DNA of 64,000 nucleotides, from positions 1 to 64,000 of the forward strand of contig NZ_QRHA01000009.1 of assembly GCF_003367475.1 (NCBI RefSeq). Reading direction: 5' to 3'. The stretch is from Alteromonas aestuariivivens (GTDB lineage Bacteria > Pseudomonadota > Gammaproteobacteria > Enterobacterales > Alteromonadaceae). The notes under the pieces are model-generated. The model was not told the DNA's origin. It did no database searches and saw only the letters and a program-made list of their open reading frames with translations. Positions 1 to 7,297 of the stretch are shown here, piece after piece. How positions within the stretch are numbered: position 1 is the stretch's first letter; each line of letters starts with the position of its first letter. The translations under genes and the position numbers were made by a program.

Positions 1-125
1 GGACTATGCAACGAAGTGGCTGTGGTTTTACAATCACGAACGACCACACAAAGCCAACGGTGGAAAACCACCTTTGATGGCAGCATAACTTCTACTTTTA
101 GCGTCAGTTAAAAATGGGAGGATTA
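1..125 (+). mobile_element. Right end of an IS3-family insertion sequence, cut by the window edge
   Basis: The left window edge lies inside an insertion sequence. The last 28 codons of a transposase are followed by about 37 bases of non-coding end. The final stretch read inwards on the minus strand starts TGGTAATCCTCCCATTTTTA, which looks like an IS3-type terminal inverted repeat. The outer boundary near 125 is an estimate, because the left end and the target duplication are outside the window. It appears inserted into an integron cassette, since a fragment of another ORF and an attC-like site follow at once. Confidence 0.6.
2..88 (+). CDS. IS3-family transposase (OrfB), C-terminal fragment
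   Basis: Frame 2 is open from the window edge to TAA at 86-88. It encodes a tail reading WLWFYNHERPHKANGG followed by KPPLMAA. The YNxxRPH motif with a Gly-rich tail is the typical end of the DDE integrase core (rve) of IS3-family OrfB, just after the catalytic Glu. Only the C-terminus is visible, so whether the transposase is intact cannot be judged here. Confidence 0.75.
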   Translation, partial: DYATKWLWFYNHERPHKANGGKPPLMAA

Positions 126-150
126 CCATATTACCTTTGGAAAAGCTTGA

Positions 151-315
151 AAAACGTCGCCAGATTGCAGTAGCACAGCCGTCAACTTTTACCGAAACTG
201 CTGGAAAAATAGCAGCAACACCAGCAACTATAGTTATAGACTCAGTAGTTACGGTACCAGCGGTCTTTTTGGGGGCTATAGTTATGGCGGCAGGTGGCAG
301 CTAACAATCCCATAA
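151..315 (+). pseudogene. Truncated cassette ORF of unknown function (3' end only)
   Basis: After the IS end, frame 1 is open from the stop at 148-150 to TAA at 313-315, with no start codon. It encodes about 54 residues rich in Ser, Tyr and Gly and ends GGYSYGGRWQLTIP. The stop falls inside the attC-like site that follows, as is usual for integron cassette genes. The most economical reading is a cassette gene whose 5' part was removed or separated by the IS. I do not recognise the protein. Confidence 0.4.
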
Positions 316-402
316 ACACGCTTCGCTGGTGTAAACCTCCCCTTTAATGAGACAGCTCTAAATTAGAGTTTTCCAGTTTTGCTCGGTAAGCGGCTGTTAG
401 TT
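309..402 (+). other. attC-like recombination site (cassette 0 / toxin-antitoxin cassette boundary)
   Basis: The site begins around CCATAAAC-ACGCTT and ends AAGCG-GCT-GTTAGTT. CGCTT (319-323) can pair with AAGCG (388-392) as the inner L-type boxes. The outer right box GTTAGTT (396-402) fits the R' consensus GTTRRRY except at one position. An internal dyad (ACAC...GTGT, 316-330) lies in the variable part. The recombination point would be between G396 and T397. Strand bias puts the integrase and attI to the left of the window. Confidence 0.5.
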
Positions 403-678
403 GTCTACAGGAAATTTTTGCATTTGGTGTAAAACTCGAAGAATGTGAATTATTTCGTCTTTTATGAAATATGAAACTATCATTGAGACCTCAGGGATTA
501 TTAACAACCTTCCCGGTATACCTTCTCTCTCAACTCCCATTAGAGGTTGTTGATTCAAGTTTTCGACTTTTCCCTCAATTACTGCATCAGTTTTTTCTGC
601 TGCTAATGGGTTAAATTCGTACAAAAATTCGAAAATAGCCTCACGATCGTTCAGCGAACTTATTTCCCAAACGATCAT
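397..678 (-). CDS. RelE/ParE-family toxin of a type II toxin-antitoxin system
   Basis: This 93-aa protein begins MIVWEISSLNDREAIFEFLY and ends with a basic, aromatic segment (HILRVLHQMQKF), the pattern of RelE/ParE-fold toxins. RelE-type members cleave mRNA on the ribosome. Its start codon overlaps the stop of the antitoxin gene by four bases (ATGA, 675-678), so the pair is translationally coupled in antitoxin-toxin order. The gene runs against the cassette direction and its stop codon (397-399) lies inside the R' box of the upstream attC. Reversed, self-promoted toxin-antitoxin cassettes are common in chromosomal integrons, where they resist array loss. Confidence 0.85.
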   Translation of the reverse strand: MIVWEISSLNDREAIFEFLYEFNPLAAEKTDAVIEGKVENLNQQPLMGVEREGIPGRLLIIPEVSMIVSYFIKDEIIHILRVLHQMQKFPVDN

Positions 679-959
679 TTTTTGGCTTTATTCCTGATTT
701 TCATTTTTCGAGCTTCCATGTCCAACTTGGCCTCTTCATGGTTGACAAACTCACTCTGGCCACCTTCTAGTTTATCAAACGCTGCATTGACCTGTTCTGT
801 AAGCCACTGATCATGCATAATTACTTTGCGTTGCTGTTCAGCAAGTTCTTCAGTAAGCTCTCTGCATGCGTCGCTTAAGGTACGCCCTTGGCTTTCAGCC
901 ATTGCCTGAGCCAAGTGTTTAGTTTCTTCATCAACTCTAAATTGTATGCGAGTATCCAT
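675..959 (-). CDS. RelB/DinJ-family antitoxin
   Basis: This 94-aa protein has an N-terminal ribbon-helix-helix region (MDTRIQFRVDEETKHLAQAM) typical of DinJ/RelB DNA-binding antitoxins. The charged C-terminal part would wrap the toxin. The start at 957-959 is preceded by AAGGAG at good spacing; a longer reading frame upstream lacks this and runs through the attC site. Just upstream on the coding strand is a perfect 8-bp palindrome GTGTACAC (976-983), a plausible autoregulatory operator. It is coupled to the toxin by an ATGA overlap. Confidence 0.85.
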   Translation of the reverse strand: MDTRIQFRVDEETKHLAQAMAESQGRTLSDACRELTEELAEQQRKVIMHDQWLTEQVNAAFDKLEGGQSEFVNHEEAKLDMEARKMKIRNKAKK

Positions 960-1014
960 GGTAAACTCCTTATGCGTGTACACACAAACGTTAGCACACG
1001 CATTGAGTTTACGG

Positions 1015-1092
1015 CAACTAACAAACGCATTAACACTCGCGGTGCTCGCTGGAACAAAAACGCACATGGCCGCTTCGAGATGGGCGTTATAT
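1015..1092 (+). other. attC recombination site of the toxin-antitoxin cassette
   Basis: The 78-bp site starts CAACTAAC (1015-1022) and ends GGGC-GTTATAT (1086-1092). The left box is the exact reverse complement of the GTTAGTTG that opens the same cassette at 396-403, which is the defining property of a true cassette attC. Inside, GCGG and GTGC pair with CCGC and GCAC around an AT-rich loop, giving an imperfect hairpin. The cassette therefore runs from 397 to 1086 (690 bp). The layout resembles the VCR/superintegron type (TAACAAACGC...GGCGTTA). Confidence 0.75.
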
Positions 1093-1109
1093 GCCAAGGA
1101 GTTTTGTTG

Positions 1110-1427
1110 ATGTCCAATATAGCTAGTACTCCAAAGCCTCCATATTATGCCGTTATTTTCACTTCCGTTCGAACAGCCTGCGATAATGGATATAGCAAAA
1201 CTGCAAACAGAATGATTGAGCTCGCTGAGCAACAGCCTGGATATTTGGGTGCAGAATCGGCCAGAGAGAACATTGGCATTACCGTTTCATATTGGGCTGA
1301 TCTGGAATCTATTAAAAACTGGAAAGCCAATACAGAACATTTACAGGCTCAAAGAAATGGCCATAAGTTATGGTACGAATCGTTTAAGGTGCGTATTGTA
1401 AAAGTAGAACGAGACTATGGCATGTAA
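1110..1427 (+). CDS. Antibiotic biosynthesis monooxygenase (ABM)-like domain protein, integron cassette gene
   Basis: This 105-aa protein has the compact alpha-beta pattern of the ABM/dimeric ferredoxin-like family. The segment YYAVIFTSVRT is a first strand, RMIELAEQQPGYLGAESA the helix-loop, GITVSYWADLESIKNWK the conserved strand with the SYW..xxxxxxW core, and HLQAQRNGHKLWYESFKVRI the last helix and strand. ABM proteins are small mono-oxygenases or haem-degrading enzymes; the substrate here is unknown. ATG at 1110 follows AAGGAG (1096-1101) and lies just inside the cassette. The stop codon is within the next attC left box, as usual in cassettes. Confidence 0.75.
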   Translation: MSNIASTPKPPYYAVIFTSVRTACDNGYSKTANRMIELAEQQPGYLGAESARENIGITVSYWADLESIKNWKANTEHLQAQRNGHKLWYESFKVRIVKVERDYGM

Positions 1428-1505
1428 CGAACATTTAAAGACAAGTGCTGTACACTGGGGCACCAACAACAAACAGATGGCTGCTTCGCATTGTAGCTAG
1501 TTTCT
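1421..1505 (+). other. Degenerate attC-like site after the ABM cassette
   Basis: CATGTAAC (1421-1428) pairs, with one G-T wobble, with GTTATATG at the cassette start (1086-1093), as expected for its own left box. GTGC...GCAC forms the central dyad. ATGGCTGCTTCG closely matches ATGGCCGCTTCG in the previous attC. The right box is weak (TAGTTTC), so the end is an estimate and the site may be decayed. Confidence 0.5.
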
Positions 1506-1529
1506 GGGCAATAAGTTTTAAGAAAATAC

Positions 1530-1844
1530 ATGTTTCACATCGCTCTGCATTTTATCGCCCCCTTGATATTGGTGGCGGCCTTCTATCGAAATAATTGGAA
1601 ACAGGCATACCTGATTCTCATATCAACAATGCTGGTAGATTTAGACCATTTAATGGCAAACCCTATTTATGATCCTAACCGTTGCAGCATAGGCTTTCAT
1701 CCCCTTCATCAATTCTGGTTTATCCTACTGTATCTTCTACTAATTTTTTTCCCAAAAAGCAGATTAGTGGGTTTGGGCCTGTCTTTACATATGGCATTAG
1801 ATTCAATAGATTGCCAAACTACGAATGGTGCTTGGTCTAACTAA
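1530..1844 (+). CDS. DUF6122-like small membrane protein, probable integron cassette gene
   Basis: This 104-aa hydrophobic protein resembles the DUF6122/YdjM-type metal-dependent hydrolase-like membrane family. It has an early His-containing helix (FHIALHFIAPLILVAAFY), a short segment with Asp-Leu-Asp-His (MLVDLDHLMANPIYDP) that could bind metal, and HPLHQFWF before another hydrophobic helix. No clear Shine-Dalgarno precedes ATG 1530. The end reads GTCTAAC-TAA, resembling an attC left box (1835-1841), but no complete attC follows. Function is unknown; the placement suggests the last, partly decayed cassette of the array. Confidence 0.6.
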   Translation: MFHIALHFIAPLILVAAFYRNNWKQAYLILISTMLVDLDHLMANPIYDPNRCSIGFHPLHQFWFILLYLLLIFFPKSRLVGLGLSLHMALDSIDCQTTNGAWSN

Positions 1845-1878
1845 AATTGCAACCTAAGGCCTGACGTTTACATACAAC

Positions 1879-3339
1879 CTACTGCAAAACCCGTGTGTCA
1901 TCAGGTGTCAACACATCGGCTTCTGACCTGGCTCTTGGTACAGGGCCGTTATCACCAACGAGGTATATTTTGTGCCACTGGTTACCGGGTAGTTTTTCCG
2001 CGACAATAAGGCGGGCTTCAGGGTGGGCATTGTCAATCAGGGCGGTCAGAGCCCACTCGGCATTTTTGCTTGTTAGCAAACTTTTGGTTCGATTGAACGT
2101 AGTGCCGCCATCTTTACTTTGAAGGTAGCCAATTATGCTACTCCCCTGCTCTTCATACCCTAAGGCAAACGTCACTTCGTTAGAAGAAGTCACTGCAAAA
2201 TCCCCCCGGGTATCCGTATTGTTGCGCAATGATTCTGAATGTACCGGCTTTCCTCCCAGCCACTGCGTGCCATCCCAACGGTAATACAAGGTTTGTTTCG
2301 GGCCACCGGTATTAACGCCTGTGTCTCTACCTGAATTGAGCGCAATATGAGGGTAACCTTGCCCATCCAAGTGAGCCGAACCCATGAAAGTCCAGTGGTC
2401 TTCCGGCGTTTCCACCACACGGGTCTGTTTATCGGCCAGTTCACGGGTAAGAGGTATGGCTAACGACTGGTTGTGAATGTTACGCCAGGAATTGGACTGG
2501 GTGTTGAATACCATGTAATACAGATCATGGCGTTCGGTAACATGGCCACGCCCACGCGGCCCTTCGCCCTGTAACCAGCAAAGGTGATAATCGTAGGCAA
2601 AAATGATGTCATCATTTTTGCCCCGGGTTGCCCAAACATACCAACTGTCTGTTGCAGGTAAATCGGTTCGCTGCTGATGTTTCAAAAAAGATACCGGTTC
2701 TGCAAAGGTACGCCCGTGGTCAACAGACTTTTGATATACCCAATCACTTCGGTGGGCTCCGTGGCGGTAGATGAGATAAATATCACCATTGTCCATTTTA
2801 ACCGCTTGATTGTAGGTACCAAACACCGATATGTTGTCCAGTTCCTGCCATTCGGAAATATCGTGTGGCTTTACTGAAACCACATGTTTATTGCGCCCTA
2901 CACCACCCCGGCCCAAAGGGTTATTGCCGTATTTACTGCCAGCACCATGGCCACCAAAAAAGACATGTATGTAACCCAAATCATCGATCAACAGGGTGGG
3001 TTTGCCATGATTGTCCGTTTTGGGCTTAATATGAAGATTCTTGCCAAGATCACTGGTACCCGCTTTTACAGGCCCCTGCCATTGCTGTGTTTTGTGGTTG
3101 TACGCAACTATATAAGGGTCTTCCAGCGGCCCCTGATACGCGATATACGTAACGCCATTACTGTGAATTCCGGCCGGGTGCTGCACCAGCGCCAACGGGT
3201 TTCCCAAAGCATTGTCGGCGAAATAATCCACCTGCTCACTCTCGCCTGCTCTGCAAATACTTACAACCAGGCAAAATACAGCAACGATCCCAATCCTTTG
3301 TAATTCATCCAATCTCAGCACGACAACCCAACTCCCCAA
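1879..3339 (-). CDS. Secreted BNR_4 repeat protein (beta-propeller, polysaccharide-lyase-like)
   Basis: The reading frame of 486 codons begins with a hydrophobic signal segment (IGIVAVFCLVVSICRA). It continues as a repeated strand-rich protein with Asp/Gly turns and motifs such as LIDDLGYIHVFFGGHGA and YLIYRHGAHRSDW. These fit the BNR_4 seven-bladed propeller family (PF15892), the fold of ulvan lyases PL24/PL25, where His, Arg and Tyr residues in the central cavity act on uronic acids. Activity here is inferred only. The longest start is a TTG at 3339 with no good ribosome site; a second TTG (codon 10) is equally possible. An overlapping out-of-frame signal-peptide-like ORF upstream raises the possibility of a frameshift. 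It is convergent with the integron array and may lie just outside it. Confidence 0.7.
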   Translation of the reverse strand: MGSWVVVLRLDELQRIGIVAVFCLVVSICRAGESEQVDYFADNALGNPLALVQHPAGIHSNGVTYIAYQGPLEDPYIVAYNHKTQQWQGPVKAGTSDLGKNLHIKPKTDNHGKPTLLIDDLGYIHVFFGGHGAGSKYGNNPLGRGGVGRNKHVVSVKPHDISEWQELDNISVFGTYNQAVKMDNGDIYLIYRHGAHRSDWVYQKSVDHGRTFAEPVSFLKHQQRTDLPATDSWYVWATRGKNDDIIFAYDYHLCWLQGEGPRGRGHVTERHDLYYMVFNTQSNSWRNIHNQSLAIPLTRELADKQTRVVETPEDHWTFMGSAHLDGQGYPHIALNSGRDTGVNTGGPKQTLYYRWDGTQWLGGKPVHSESLRNNTDTRGDFAVTSSNEVTFALGYEEQGSSIIGYLQSKDGGTTFNRTKSLLTSKNAEWALTALIDNAHPEARLIVAEKLPGNQWHKIYLVGDNGPVPRARSEADVLTPDDTRVLQ

Positions 3340-3410
3340 TATTCTGCGTCGTTACTGCCTGTAAGAGCTAAGGTCGCAGCAAGCAGAAGCAAAACACGTT
3401 TTTGACTCAT
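3315..3410 (-). other. Short ORF with signal-peptide character overlapping the BNR_4 start
   Basis: The minus strand encodes 31 residues starting MSQKRVLLLLAATLALTGS and ending in TGA at 3315-3317, in a different frame from the BNR_4 gene it overlaps. The basic-hydrophobic-small-residue layout is that of a signal peptide. Either it is the original N-terminus of the BNR_4 protein, separated by a frameshift, or a leader ORF, or chance. No convincing Shine-Dalgarno is seen. Confidence 0.3.
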
Positions 3411-3507
3411 TTAGATTGATTTTGATCCAAAAAGACAATTAACACAATCCTTCAAAACGTTTAAGCTGGACCACCGTTAAGCCGCTGAGCGAGAGTCCCC
3501 AATAAAA

Positions 3508-3963
3508 GTGCTGATTAAACAGGACGATTTAAGCGACGATTGTGTCATTGGTCTGCTACGAGAGCATCTCAGTGACATGTACGCCACTTCTCCGCCGGAA
3601 AGTGTCCACGCTCTGGATATTCCTGCTTTGAAAGCCCCGAACATCACCTTTTTCAGTGCCTGGCAGGGCCATATGCTGGCGGGTTGTGTCGCACTTAAAA
3701 AACTGAATAGCACTCAGGCCGAGCTCAAGTCCATGCGCACCGCCCACGGTTTCAGAAACCAGGGTGTGGCATCCCGACTGCTCAGTTTCATCGTGAATCA
3801 GGCAAAAGAACAAGGGTATGAATCCCTGTGGCTGGAGACCGGCACCCAGGATTATTTTGCTGCAGCCCGGCAGTTATACACAAAATTTGGTTTTGAGCTG
3901 TGTGGGCCGTTCAGCGATTACCAGCCGGACCCAAATAGCTGTTTCATGCGCCGGAAAGTATGA
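3508..3963 (+). CDS. GNAT-family N-acetyltransferase
   Basis: This 151-aa protein has the GNAT fold. A central LKSMRTAHGFRNQGVASRLL segment carries the acetyl-CoA pyrophosphate-binding Q/RxxGxG/A motif (RNQGVA). Later come SLWLETG and AARQLYTKFGFELCGPF, the conserved C-terminal strand and helix of PhnO/ElaA-type acetyltransferases. The acceptor amine cannot be told. The start is GTG at 3508, the only good start before an in-frame stop; no strong ribosome site is visible. The next gene, a methyltransferase, follows 55 bases downstream on the same strand. Confidence 0.8.
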   Translation: MLIKQDDLSDDCVIGLLREHLSDMYATSPPESVHALDIPALKAPNITFFSAWQGHMLAGCVALKKLNSTQAELKSMRTAHGFRNQGVASRLLSFIVNQAKEQGYESLWLETGTQDYFAAARQLYTKFGFELCGPFSDYQPDPNSCFMRRKV

Positions 3964-4018
3964 TACAAGCCATACAGACTTCAATTTCACCGTCCCCACA
4001 ACTTCGAACAGGAAAGCA

Positions 4019-4633
4019 GTGAAAGCAAAACAACATTGGGAACAGGTGTACACCACCAAAAACGCGGATAAGGTGAGCTGGTTTCAGGAAAGCGCCCTAC
4101 TCTCCGTTCATCTTATTCAGCAAGCCGGTCTTTCGTTCGACGCAAAGATTATTGACGTAGGTGGTGGCGCTTCACCGTTGGTGGGCAACCTGCTGGAGCT
4201 TGGTTACAGCAACATTACTGTGTTGGATCTGTCCGAACAGTCCCTGGTTGAATCCCAGGCACGATTGCCCGACAGCCCAGTCAGCGTGCAATGGATTGCG
4301 GCGGATATCCTGCACGCCAATTTGCCTGATGAGATATATGACGTATGGCACGACAGAGCCGCTTTTCATTTTCTGACCACACCAGCCGAACGCTCTGCTT
4401 ATGTTGGACGGGTACTGAAAGCGGTTAAACCGGGAGGTTGGGTGGTGATGGCCACGTTTGCCCATGATGGGCCAACCACATGCAGTGGTTTGCCTGTTGT
4501 GCGATACCACGCCGCACAGTTACAGGCGGAATTTGGTTCAAAATTTGAACTCGTCACCCAAGAGAGTGAAACGCACATCACACCCGGTGGTAATGAACAG
4601 AAATTTCTGTATTGCATGCTGAAAAAATGCTGA
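4019..4633 (+). CDS. Class I SAM-dependent methyltransferase
   Basis: This 204-aa protein opens VKAKQHWEQVYTTK and has motif I IIDVGGGAS near residue 48, an acidic post-I residue in ITVLDLS, and motif II/III segments (VWHDRAAFHFL, VKPGGWVVMATF). These mark a Rossmann-fold methyltransferase of the Methyltransf_11/25 type. Such short proteins starting HWE.vY are common single-domain enzymes of unknown substrate. I chose GTG at 4019 because AGGA lies five bases before it; the open frame extends to 3818 but overlaps the upstream acetyltransferase. The two genes may be co-transcribed. Confidence 0.8.
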   Translation: MKAKQHWEQVYTTKNADKVSWFQESALLSVHLIQQAGLSFDAKIIDVGGGASPLVGNLLELGYSNITVLDLSEQSLVESQARLPDSPVSVQWIAADILHANLPDEIYDVWHDRAAFHFLTTPAERSAYVGRVLKAVKPGGWVVMATFAHDGPTTCSGLPVVRYHAAQLQAEFGSKFELVTQESETHITPGGNEQKFLYCMLKKC

Positions 4634-4757
4634 GCCTGGCGGGCAAAAGCACTTGTAACCTCCGCCGTTGCGTGATGAAAATAGTACTGAAAGAGATTGA
4701 TCGGGTTATGGAAGCATTCAAGCGCCCATACCTGAACCAACTGCTACACTGCAAATT

Positions 4758-4866
4758 AGGGCCGGTTGATCTTTGCTGTTCAAATTTGTTCTCTGAGTAG
4801 TTTCAGGGCAAGGCGAGAGTCATGAAGCTTAGTCAGCTAAGTAAATGGCGAACGACACAGCCCTAG
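4758..4866 (+). repeat. Dispersed MITE-like repeat, copy 1
   Basis: About 109 bp with ends AGGGC and GCCCTAG is repeated, inverted, at 49809-49919 with roughly ten differences. It contains the small dyad CTTAGTCAGCTAAG and no ORF. The rest of the 298-bp gap (4634-4757 and 4867-4931) holds only the ribosome site of the next gene, as far as I can see. Confidence 0.8.
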
Positions 4867-4931
4867 AACATTGTGCCAATTACTGAACCGGCATTAAATT
4901 ACCGCATCAGACCAACCGACAGGAGACTTCC

Positions 4932-5339
4932 ATGCCCCCGATAATCATTGTGCTGTTTATCACCGCCTTGTTGCCCTACGTTCTCGCCCCAATTGGCGCT
5001 TATTTTCGGGTTAAGGAATTCGGCAAATTCGACAACCATCATCCACGCATGCAACAGGCAATGCTAACCGGCGCCGGTGCCCGGGCAATAGCCGCGCACA
5101 AAAACGCCTGGGAGGCACTGGCGATGTTGACTGCAGTTCTGGTGATTGCGATAGCAGGCAACGTGGATTTGAACACACTGACCATGGCGGGATACGTGTT
5201 TCTGACAGCCAGAATACTTCACGCAGCGCTCTACCTTGCCAATCTGGCTACCTTGCGAACACTGGCATTTGTAGCCGGTTGGGTAACCTGTATTTATATT
5301 TTCTATCTCGCTGTGACAACAGGCCACTGGATGGGATAA
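4932..5339 (+). CDS. MAPEG-family membrane protein
   Basis: This 135-aa protein has four hydrophobic segments (about 4-24, 58-78, 82-104, 108-130). It has the MAPEG pattern: a loop with ARAIAAHKNAWEALAMLTA after the first helix and a TARILHAALYLANLATLR segment. MAPEG proteins (eicosanoid and glutathione metabolism in eukaryotes) occur in many proteobacteria with unknown substrates, often glutathione-dependent. AGGAG six bases before ATG 4932 supports the start. It appears to stand alone between the dispersed repeat and the minus-strand solute-binding gene. Confidence 0.85.
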   Translation: MPPIIIVLFITALLPYVLAPIGAYFRVKEFGKFDNHHPRMQQAMLTGAGARAIAAHKNAWEALAMLTAVLVIAIAGNVDLNTLTMAGYVFLTARILHAALYLANLATLRTLAFVAGWVTCIYIFYLAVTTGHWMG

Positions 5340-5370
5340 ACAGTGCAACTGTCCCGGCAAAAGTGCATCC

Positions 5371-6174
5371 TCAGCGCCGGTCGTAATTCACCGGTTTTTG
5401 CGGGTGCTGGTAAAACCCCTCTTTCAACAAACGCTTGAAGCGGCTCATTTTACCCTGCAAGGTCAGTTCCCGAAGCCCGTGGTTGAACAATGAAAGAGTC
5501 AACTGACTTTGTCTGCTTCCTTTGGGCACCAGTAGATGCGTGGTTACGGTCGAAATAATAGGCGCCAGCAACACTATCTGTTCACGCTCGCTGTCGGTAA
5601 AGTCACGTTGCAGTAAGTACCAACCCGTTAGCTCGTCCACCGGAAATACATCAATACTGCCTGCAACCAGCGCCTGCAGATTCTTCAGGTCGGACTTTGC
5701 GGATATCACTTTTTGCCCGATGGCTATGTAGTCTGCCAGTTCGTCAGTATACAAATACCCACCTGTCACTCCCATTCTGTAGCGCTCAAGGTCGTCAAAC
5801 TGGCCCCATTTGCGTAATCCTGTTTGAGCGGAGGCATAGAACACCAGATTTTCGGTTGTCACCGGGTCACTGTGCCAAAACGCATCTTCTCTGGCACGAA
5901 CATAGTATCCGTAAGACAACGCATCGTATTTTCCGGCCAAGGTTTCAGCAACAGCCTGCTCCCAGGGCAGAACAACAAACTCCACCTCAACGCCGGTCTC
6001 GAGCAAGGCTTGGGCAATAATATGGTTAATATAACCGTTATGCTGCATATCGGCGGAAGCGTACGGCGGGTATTCGGTAGTGGCGATTTTCAGTGTTAAC
6101 CACGCATGAGCCTGGATCGCTCCCGGTATCAGCAGCACAATCAATAGCAGTAATTGGCACAGTCGTATGATCAT
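5371..6174 (-). CDS. Periplasmic solute-binding protein, family 3 type
   Basis: This 267-aa protein has a signal peptide (MIIRLCQLLLLIVLLIPGAIQAHA) then LKIATTEYPPYASADMQHNGYINHIIAQAL, the usual opening of SBP_bac_3 / PBPb domains. Later ELTGWYLL and a C-terminal FKRLLKEG helix fit the family. There is no ABC permease nearby, so it may be a stand-alone amino-acid-like sensor or binding protein. It lies four bases downstream of the porin-like gene on the same strand, so the two are probably one operon. A distant homologue type is at 40461. Confidence 0.8.
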   Translation of the reverse strand: MIIRLCQLLLLIVLLIPGAIQAHAWLTLKIATTEYPPYASADMQHNGYINHIIAQALLETGVEVEFVVLPWEQAVAETLAGKYDALSYGYYVRAREDAFWHSDPVTTENLVFYASAQTGLRKWGQFDDLERYRMGVTGGYLYTDELADYIAIGQKVISAKSDLKNLQALVAGSIDVFPVDELTGWYLLQRDFTDSEREQIVLLAPIISTVTTHLLVPKGSRQSQLTLSLFNHGLRELTLQGKMSRFKRLLKEGFYQHPQKPVNYDRR

Positions 6175-6178
6175 GAGT

Positions 6179-7297
6179 TTAAAAATACACCCCCAAACTG
6201 ATATTCAGACGGTGAGTACGGTGCTGCCGCCCCCCGAGATCCAAACCCACTCCGGGCCCGCCGGAAAACCACATGTTGCGGCCCTGAATACTGTCTATAT
6301 AAGTGTAAAGCTTACCCCAGCCAAAGCTGCAACCATTTACCCACTGGGAGGACACCCGCGCAGAAGCCAGATCCGAATCGACTTTACTGTATTCGGTATA
6401 ACACTTGAAATCCGTAAGCGAGCTGAATTCAAAAGGCAGAGAATACACCAGATTAGCCAGATATGTCTGGCCTTCGCTAACCAGCAAATACGGATACTCG
6501 AACCCGGAAATTGCCACGCGATCGATGGCCTGGCCTTCAGGAGCAGCAAGGTCGTAGTCGAAATCCACGTATTCAAGTTCCAGTTTCACATTCCCCTGAA
6601 TGTGGCGTAAATGCAGCGCATACGCATTCAGGCTACCGTCATCTCGGGTATCCAGATTGAGAATTTCACCGTACTGATACGAAGCCCCAAGGGTTGTAGT
6701 TGCTCTGCGTATCAGGTTACCGGTGTAGCTGACCCGAATGTTGTACTGGCCGTCTTCCTTGTTGCGAAACTCACCATCGTCGGCTACGTCAAACGAATAA
6801 CGGCCAAACTTGCCCGCATCATTGTATTCATCATTGATAAAATAGCCCGCCTGCCACTCCCAGTTGCCGGTGCGGTAATCGAGCACCAGACCGGCGTCAT
6901 AGTCGTCCTCAAAACCAAGGTAATAGTTCACCGAGAACCAAAAGCTGTTGGATGCGAACGGGAGTTGCCCAAAGGGCACTTTTGTTATCCCTGCGGTGAG
7001 GGTGAGTTGAGGATCAATTGAATAGGAAAGGTCAGCATAACGTACCGTGTTGAAATCACCGCTTTCATACCAGCGATACTCGGCTTTATAACTGAACTGC
7101 TGCAGTTCTCCGGACAAATTCAAGCGCAGCGACTCGAAGCCCAAACCGTCACGAAACTCCGGTTCCTGCCAGTCCTGATGGCTGTAGTTAAGCCGAATGT
7201 GGCCTCCAAGGTCAACCGGCAATTCGTCCGCCTGCAAGCCAAAATGCAGGCTTACGCAGCAAAGAGCCAGTAAGATTTGAGTTCTGATACCCCTCAT
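6179..7297 (-). CDS. Outer-membrane porin-like beta-barrel protein (OprO/P-like)
   Basis: A signal peptide (MRGIRTQILLALCCVSLHFG) is followed by alternating strand segments rich in aromatic residues and Asp/Gly turns, e.g. GHIRLNYSHQDW, YADLSYSIDPQLTLTAGITKVPFGQL. The chain ends in Phe (SLGVYF), as outer-membrane barrels do. The TAGITKVPFG motif resembles phosphate-selective porin-type proteins. I take ATG 7297 as start; an upstream TTG at 7321 is in frame but would add a tail before the signal peptide. It likely passes a solute to the binding protein encoded four bases downstream. The 247-bp gap upstream (7298-7543) separates it from the divergent TonB receptor. Confidence 0.7.
   Translation of the reverse strand: MRGIRTQILLALCCVSLHFGLQADELPVDLGGHIRLNYSHQDWQEPEFRDGLGFESLRLNLSGELQQFSYKAEYRWYESGDFNTVRYADLSYSIDPQLTLTAGITKVPFGQLPFASNSFWFSVNYYLGFEDDYDAGLVLDYRTGNWEWQAGYFINDEYNDAGKFGRYSFDVADDGEFRNKEDGQYNIRVSYTGNLIRRATTTLGASYQYGEILNLDTRDDGSLNAYALHLRHIQGNVKLELEYVDFDYDLAAPEGQAIDRVAISGFEYPYLLVSEGQTYLANLVYSLPFEFSSLTDFKCYTEYSKVDSDLASARVSSQWVNGCSFGWGKLYTYIDSIQGRNMWFSGGPGVGLDLGGRQHRTHRLNISLGVYF

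Noticed and set aside
888..1109. Upstream extension of the ABM-domain gene to an ATG at 888
   Set aside because: It runs through the attC site and the antitoxin start region; ATG 1110 has AAGGAG and gives a normal-size domain.
3818..4018. Longer start of the methyltransferase gene
   Set aside because: It overlaps the acetyltransferase gene and adds no family sequence; GTG 4019 has AGGA.
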